DNA from: Mesorhizobium silamurunense
GTDB lineage: Bacteria > Pseudomonadota > Alphaproteobacteria > Rhizobiales > Rhizobiaceae
Direction: 5' to 3'
Assembly (NCBI RefSeq): GCF_014843825.1
Contig: NZ_JHQR01000062.1
Location: 1-61,416, forward strand
Length of the DNA: 61,416 nt
Shown: piece by piece, positions 57,000-61,416 of the stretch
How the letters are laid out: the number at the start of each line of letters is the position of its first letter
Numbering within the stretch: position 1 is the first letter of the stretch
Program-made: the position numbers and the translations under genes
Notes under the pieces: generated by a model
The model's input: only the letters and a program-made list of their open reading frames with translations
What the model was told of the DNA's origin: nothing
The model's database searches: none

Positions 57000-59985
57000 T
57001 GAGGCGTTCTCCCTTCTCGTCGACGAACACCATGCCGGTGACCTCCACCTCGATCGTGCCGCTGGGCATCGGCACGTAGAGCGTCTGGCCCATGCGGTCG
57101 CGGCCGCCGGCGACCATCGCCAGCGCGATCGAGCGCCCGCAATTCTCCGACCAATAGCTGGATGTGACGTGGCCGATCATCTTCATCGGGATCGCCTGCT
57201 TCGGATCCTCGACGATCTGCGCGCCCTCTTCCAGCACCACCTTCGGGTCCTTGGTCTTCAGACCGACGAGCTGCTTGCGGCCCTTGGCGACCAGGTCAGA
57301 CCGGGCCATGCCGCGTATGCCGACGAAGTCGGTCTTCTTCTTGCCCCCCGCCCAGTCGAGCCCGGCATCGTTCGGCGTGACCGTGCCGTCGGTGTCCTGG
57401 CCGACGATGATGTAGCCCTTCTCGGCGCGCAACACGTGCATGGACTCGGTGCCGTAAGCAGTGGCGCCATGCTTCTGGCCTTCGGCCCACAGCGCTTCCC
57501 AGACCGCTTCGCCATAATCGGCCGGCACATTGACCTCGAAGCCGCGCTCGCCGGTGAAGGACATCCGGAACAGCCTCGTCGGCACGCCGCAGATCTTGCC
57601 CTCGCGCACCGACATATGCGGCAGCGCCTCGTCCGACATGTCGATGCCTTCGACCAGCGGGGCGATGATCTCGCGCGATTTGGGCCCCTGCACCGCGATC
57701 ACCGCCCATTGCTCGGTGATCGAAGTCAGCCAGACATTGAGATGCGGGAATTCGGTCTGAAGGTAATCCTCCATGTGATGCATGACGCGCGGCGCGCCGC
57801 CGGTGGTCGTCGTCACATGGAAGCGGTCCGGCGCCAGCCTGCCGACAACACCGTCGTCATAGATGAAGCCGTCCTCGCGCAGCATGATGCCGTAGCGGCA
57901 GCGGCCGGGCTCCAGCTTCTCCCACGGGTTGGTGTAGAGCAGTCCCATGAATTTCGCCGCGTCCGGCCCGACCACCTCGATCTTGCCGAGCGTCGAGGCG
58001 TCGAACAGCCCGGCCACTTTTCGCACCGTCACGCATTCGCGGTTGACGGCGGCGTGCATGTCCTCGCCGGCCCTGGGAAAGTACCAGGCGCGCTTCCACT
58101 GGCCGACATCCTCGAAGACCGCTCCGTGCGCGGCGGCCCAGGGATGGGTCGCGGTCCTGCGGGTCGGGTCGAACAAGGCACCGCGCGCATGGCCGACGAT
58201 CGAGCCGAACGTCACCGGCGTATAGGGCGCGCGGAAGGTGGTGAGGCCGACCTGCGGGATCGGCTTGCCGAGCGTCTCGGCCGCGATCGCCAGGCCGTGC
58301 ATGTTCGACGTCTTGCCCTGGTCGGTCGCCATGCCGTTGGTGGTGAAGCGCTTGACGTGCTCGATCGAATGCATGCCCTCGTGCACCGCCTGGCGGATGT
58401 CCTTGGCGGTGACGTCGTTCTGGAAATCGACGAAGGCCTTGACCGTGGTGTCCGGACCGGCACCGGGAGCGGCGCCAAGCATGCCGCGCGACCAGCTCTC
58501 GCTGGCATCGACCTTCGGCTTGGCGCTCTTGCCTGCCTTGCCGCCGGCTTCCTTTGCCGCCTTGGCGCCGGCCGCGTAGGCCTCATCGATCGTCGCGTCC
58601 AGCCCGTCGGTGCCGTTGCAGGCGCCGATCGAGACACAGTCCTGCGCGTAGGTTCCCGGCACGAAGCGCCGCGTCTCCTCGTTGAAGGCGACCTTGCCGC
58701 GCGACTGCGAGAACAGATGCACCGACGGCGTCCAGCCGGCCGACATCAGGATGGCGTCGACCGGGATGGTGCGCTCGCCGCCGCCATTCTTCGGCTGCAC
58801 GGTCATAGACGACACGCGCAGCTTGCCGCCGGCGCGGATCACCGCGCGGCCGAAATTGATCTCGATGCCGAGGCCTCTCGCCTCGTCGATCGCCGGTCCG
58901 GTCGGGTTGTCGCGCAGGTCGACGATTGCTGCGACATTGACGCCCGCCTTCTTCAGGTCGATCGCCGCCGCGTAAGCCGAGTCGTTCGCTGTATAGACGC
59001 CGACATTCCTGCCGACCGCGACGCCATAGTGGTTGAGATAGGTGCGCGCGGCCGACGCCAGCATGATGCCCGGCCGGTCGTTGTCGGCGAACACCATGTG
59101 CCGCTCGATGGCGCCGGTCGCCAGCACGACTCGCCTGGCGCGGACCTGCCACAGGCGCTCGCGCGCCAGTTCCCGGCCAGGGCTCTTGAGATGGTCGCTG
59201 ACCCGCTCGACAAGACTGACGAAATTCTGCGCGTAATAGCCAAAAGCAGTCGTGCGCGGCAGCAAGCGGACATTGTCCATGGCCTTGAGCTTCGCGATCG
59301 CACCTTGAGCCCAGGCAAAGCCGTTCTCGCCGTCGATTTTGGCGCCGCTCTCGAAGCGCAGGCTGCCGCCGAATTCGGCCTGCTCGTCGGCGAGGATCAC
59401 CCGCACACCCGTTTCGGCGGCGGCAAGTGCTGCGGCAATGCCGGCGGCACCGCCGCCCAGCACCAGCACCTCGCAATGCGCATAGCGCGCGGCATAATGG
59501 TCGGGGTCCGGCCGGTCGGGAGAAACGCCGAGGCCGGCCGCCGCGCGGATCTTCGGCTCGTAGAGATTCTTCCAGGCCGACTTCGGCCACATGAAGGTCT
59601 TGTAGTAGAAGCCGGCCGAGAACATCGGCGAGGCAAGATCGTTGACCGCGCCGACGTCGAAGGCAAGCGAGGGCCAGCGGTTCTGTGAATGGGCCGTCAG
59701 CCCGTCATAGAGCTCCTGCACGGTCGCCCGCACATTCGGCGTCTTGCGCGCATCGTCGCGCACGATCTGCACCAGCGCGTTGGGCTCCTCCGCGCCGGCC
59801 GACAGGAAACCGCGCGGCCGGTGGTACTTGAAGGAACGGCCGACGAGGTGGACGCCGTTGGCGAGCAGCGCCGACGCGAGCGTATCGCCTTCGATGCCGG
59901 CATAGGACTTATCGTCGAAACTGAAGGAAGCCGTCTTCGCCTGGCTGAGGCGCCCGGCGCCGGGAATGCGGAACGCGGGGTTCAT
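56992..59985 (-). CDS. soxA: Sarcosine oxidase alpha subunit
   Basis: This 997-residue alpha subunit has an N-terminal 2Fe-2S-like fold (TLASALLANGVHLVGRSFKYHRPRG) followed by an NAD-binding domain (VLVLGGGAAGIAAALAAAETG near residue 175 and a second dinucleotide motif). The C-terminal half is a GcvT-like folate-binding aminomethyltransferase region (residues about 600-990, with TGERGFEVNVPADYGEAVWEAL). Length is the normal size for SoxA. It overlaps soxD by four bases and soxG by eight, as in the standard soxBDAG operon. It binds NAD+, and with SoxB the FMN/FAD pair transfers electrons to oxygen, producing H2O2. Confidence 0.96.
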   Translation of the reverse strand: MNPAFRIPGAGRLSQAKTASFSFDDKSYAGIEGDTLASALLANGVHLVGRSFKYHRPRGFLSAGAEEPNALVQIVRDDARKTPNVRATVQELYDGLTAHSQNRWPSLAFDVGAVNDLASPMFSAGFYYKTFMWPKSAWKNLYEPKIRAAAGLGVSPDRPDPDHYAARYAHCEVLVLGGGAAGIAAALAAAETGVRVILADEQAEFGGSLRFESGAKIDGENGFAWAQGAIAKLKAMDNVRLLPRTTAFGYYAQNFVSLVERVSDHLKSPGRELARERLWQVRARRVVLATGAIERHMVFADNDRPGIMLASAARTYLNHYGVAVGRNVGVYTANDSAYAAAIDLKKAGVNVAAIVDLRDNPTGPAIDEARGLGIEINFGRAVIRAGGKLRVSSMTVQPKNGGGERTIPVDAILMSAGWTPSVHLFSQSRGKVAFNEETRRFVPGTYAQDCVSIGACNGTDGLDATIDEAYAAGAKAAKEAGGKAGKSAKPKVDASESWSRGMLGAAPGAGPDTTVKAFVDFQNDVTAKDIRQAVHEGMHSIEHVKRFTTNGMATDQGKTSNMHGLAIAAETLGKPIPQVGLTTFRAPYTPVTFGSIVGHARGALFDPTRRTATHPWAAAHGAVFEDVGQWKRAWYFPRAGEDMHAAVNRECVTVRKVAGLFDASTLGKIEVVGPDAAKFMGLLYTNPWEKLEPGRCRYGIMLREDGFIYDDGVVGRLAPDRFHVTTTTGGAPRVMHHMEDYLQTEFPHLNVWLTSITEQWAVIAVQGPKSREIIAPLVEGIDMSDEALPHMSVREGKICGVPTRLFRMSFTGERGFEVNVPADYGEAVWEALWAEGQKHGATAYGTESMHVLRAEKGYIIVGQDTDGTVTPNDAGLDWAGGKKKTDFVGIRGMARSDLVAKGRKQLVGLKTKDPKVVLEEGAQIVEDPKQAIPMKMIGHVTSSYWSENCGRSIALAMVAGGRDRMGQTLYVPMPSGTIEVEVTGMVFVDEKGERLNG

Positions 59986-60278
59986 TTCGAGGCTCCAGGC
60001 AGCTTAGCGGGCTTCGGCTCGCCGGCCTTGTAGGTCATGACGAACTTGTCGGTGACGGTGTCGCGCACGGCGTTGAAGAAGCGCGCGCAGCCATGGATAT
60101 GCCGCCAGCGCTCATAGATGACGCCCTTCGGGTTCGCGCGGATGAAGAAGAATTTCTCGAAGTCGTCGTCACTCTCGCCGGCAATGTTGGTCGGGCGCAC
60201 GATATGCGCCTCGCCGGCATTGCGGAACTCGAGTTCCGGGCGCTCTTCCTCGCAATAGGGACAGCGGATGAGAAGCAT
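59982..60278 (-). CDS. soxD: Sarcosine oxidase delta subunit
   Basis: This 98-residue zinc-binding subunit has ligands expected at Cys6 and Cys9 (RCPYCEEE) and at His and Cys64 in RHIHGCARFF. ERPELEFRNAGEAHI and the C-terminal MTYKAGEPKP are typical. It overlaps soxA by four bases. Eleven bases upstream is an uncharacterised 140-residue gene, where soxB would normally be the direct neighbour. Confidence 0.95.
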   Translation of the reverse strand: MLLIRCPYCEEERPELEFRNAGEAHIVRPTNIAGESDDDFEKFFFIRANPKGVIYERWRHIHGCARFFNAVRDTVTDKFVMTYKAGEPKPAKLPGASK

Positions 60279-60289
60279 CTAGGTTGATC

Positions 60290-60712
60290 CTACAATTCGC
60301 CATGGCCGACGCGGGCGCCGGCCGGTTGATCGCAAAGCCTCTGGCCGAGCGCCGCGAAGGGCGCGACGAGCCGCATGCGTTCCTCGACGCTGGCCGAGGG
60401 TTTCAACAGCGCCCGGTTCGCCATGTTGCCGAGCGTGAGCTGCATCGGGTCTGTGGTGACGATGACGCCGCGCGGATGGAAGGGCTCGCCTTCGCCCAGA
60501 TCCTTCGGCCTGTTCTCGAAGAACATCACTACCTTGCGGCCGCCGCTCCAGACGCAGGCAAGCATGCCTTCACCGACCGAGAACGGCCAATCCGTCTCGT
60601 GGTCCGCCCGGCTGATCGCCTGGACCCGCACTTCGCGCGCCGAGGCCACGTGGAAAGGCCCCTGCTCGCCGGCGAGCACCAGCGGCATCGCGACAGCCAT
60701 CTCGGCCATCAT
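60290..60712 (-). CDS. Uncharacterised protein inserted between soxB and soxD
   Basis: This 140-residue protein starts on the last base of the soxB stop (TGATG) and ends 11 bases before soxD, so it is an integral part of the sox operon. The sequence (VRVQAISRADHETDWPFSVGEGMLACVWSGGRKVVMFFENRP) has no signal peptide or membrane helix and looks like a small soluble alpha/beta protein. I recognise no family. It could be an assembly or folate-handling accessory of sarcosine oxidase (inference from position only). A second Met three bases downstream is an equally possible start. Confidence 0.8.
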   Translation of the reverse strand: MMAEMAVAMPLVLAGEQGPFHVASAREVRVQAISRADHETDWPFSVGEGMLACVWSGGRKVVMFFENRPKDLGEGEPFHPRGVIVTTDPMQLTLGNMANRALLKPSASVEERMRLVAPFAALGQRLCDQPAGARVGHGEL

Positions 60713-61416
60713 CAGTGCGCCACCGCCGCCGCCGCGGCCTCGTCGATGAGGCGGCCGGTGCGGAAGCGCTCAAGGGTGAAGGGCGCGTTGATCGGGTGCG
60801 GGTCGTCCCTGGCGATGGTGTGGGCAAAGACGTTGCCTGAGCCGGGTGTCGCCTTGAAGCCGCCGGTGCCCCAGCCGCAGTTGACATAGAGCCCCTTGAC
60901 CGGCGTCTTCGCCAGGATCGGCGAGCGGTCCGGCGTCACGTCGACGATGCCGCCCCAGGAGCGCAGCATCTTCATGCGCGTGAAGATCGGGAACATCTCG
61001 CAGATTGCATCGAGCGTGTGCTGCAATATGTGTAGGCCGCCGGTCTGCGAATAGGACACATACTGGTCGGTGCCGGCGCCGATCACCAGCTCGCCCTTGT
61101 CGGATTGCGAGATATAGGCGTGCACGGTGTTCGACATCACCACGCAGGGCACCACCGGCTTGACCGGCTCCGACACCAGCGCCTGCAGCGGATAGCTTTC
61201 GAGCGGCATGCGCACGCCGGCCATGTTCATGATGACCGAGGAATGACCGGCCGCGACCACGCCGACCTTTTTTGCGCCGATGAAGCCGCGCGTCGTCTCG
61301 ACGCCGGTGACGGCGCCGTTGGCCGCGCGCTTGACGCCGGTGACCTCGCAGTTCTGGATGATGTGGACGCCGCGCGCCGATGCGCCGCGCGCATAGCCCC
61401 AGGCGACCGCGTCGTG
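60712..61416 (-). CDS. soxB: Sarcosine oxidase beta subunit (5' end outside window)
   Basis: The C-terminal 234 residues of the beta subunit, which carries the covalent FMN and the non-covalent FAD and performs sarcosine oxidation. The visible part includes [31 protein letters not shown] and [17 protein letters not shown], all characteristic of DAO-family SoxB, and a C-terminal [19 protein letters not shown]. The open frame continues through the right edge at 61416. The flavin-linking His and the Rossmann motif lie beyond the window. Confidence 0.95.
   Translation of the reverse strand, partial: HDAVAWGYARGASARGVHIIQNCEVTGVKRAANGAVTGVETTRGFIGAKKVGVVAAGHSSVIMNMAGVRMPLESYPLQALVSEPVKPVVPCVVMSNTVHAYISQSDKGELVIGAGTDQYVSYSQTGGLHILQHTLDAICEMFPIFTRMKMLRSWGGIVDVTPDRSPILAKTPVKGLYVNCGWGTGGFKATPGSGNVFAHTIARDDPHPINAPFTLERFRTGRLIDEAAAAAVAH

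Noticed and set aside
56503..59688. Plus-strand open frame of 1061 codons opposite soxG and soxA
   Set aside because: Antisense shadow with His/Arg/Asp-rich composition. The SoxA and SoxG families are unmistakable on the minus strand.

Overview
The window looks like a chromosomal segment of a Mesorhizobium-like alphaproteobacterium (Rhizobiales). The reasons are high GC with strong third-position GC, CpdR next to an N-formylglutamate amidohydrolase and a tRNA-Val, a suhB/alpha-r8-type sRNA beside an inositol-monophosphatase-family gene, rhizobial intergenic palindromes, a GltB/GltD pair and a soxBDAG sarcosine oxidase operon. No replication origin, CRISPR array or intact insertion sequence is visible.

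Region by region. 1-6.5 kb: end of an unidentified gene, then gltD and gltB (glutamate synthase) on the minus strand. 7-14.2 kb: housekeeping genes, namely threonine aldolase, a TauE/SafE exporter, an Hsp20 chaperone with a heat-shock promoter and a ROSE-like leader, a lysophospholipase-like hydrolase, hisN, a suhB-type sRNA, an N-formylglutamate amidohydrolase and cpdR. 14.2-16.0 kb: tRNA-Val(GAC) followed by a decayed integration site with an integrase stub, an isochorismatase-family hydrolase of lower GC and a truncated gmd fragment. 16.0-33.4 kb: a large LacI-governed catabolic block, with a divergent DUF993/DHDPS-like gene and a plus-strand series encoding LacI, a Gfo/Idh oxidoreductase, CoA-transferase, enoyl-CoA hydratase, aldehyde dehydrogenase, a CUT1 sugar ABC importer, two GMC flavoenzymes, an SDR, a Dabb protein and an SHS-type MFS transporter. 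33.4-37.4 kb: EamA transporter, endonuclease/exonuclease/phosphatase protein and Na+/H+ antiporter, separated by repeats. 37.4-48.3 kb (minus strand): a polyamine/iron-type ABC importer, Fe-alcohol dehydrogenase, aldehyde dehydrogenase, a glutamine-synthetase-like ligase carrying a 30-bp tandem duplication, an APC permease and a second N-formylglutamate amidohydrolase, divergent from an RpiR regulator. 49.2-55.6 kb: a divergent acyl-CoA cluster (MDR oxidoreductase, ACAD, two SDRs, MaoC, APH-like kinase, TetR). 55.7-61.4 kb: a small exported protein under GTAC-palindrome operators, a small charged protein, and soxB(partial)-orf140-soxD-soxA-soxG.

Working together. The 16-33 kb block has the parts to import a sugar-like compound, oxidise and rearrange it, and hand acid products to CoA metabolism. 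Its combination of enzymes does not match a pathway I can name and is the best candidate for an undescribed system. The 49-55 kb cluster carries, as separate genes, the kinase and ACAD modules that are fused in ACAD10/11 and separate in LvaA/LvaC, which suggests catabolism of 4-hydroxyacyl-CoA. The 37-48 kb block looks like amine or gamma-glutamyl-amine catabolism. All identifications rest on sequence motifs and family knowledge read by eye. No search was run.
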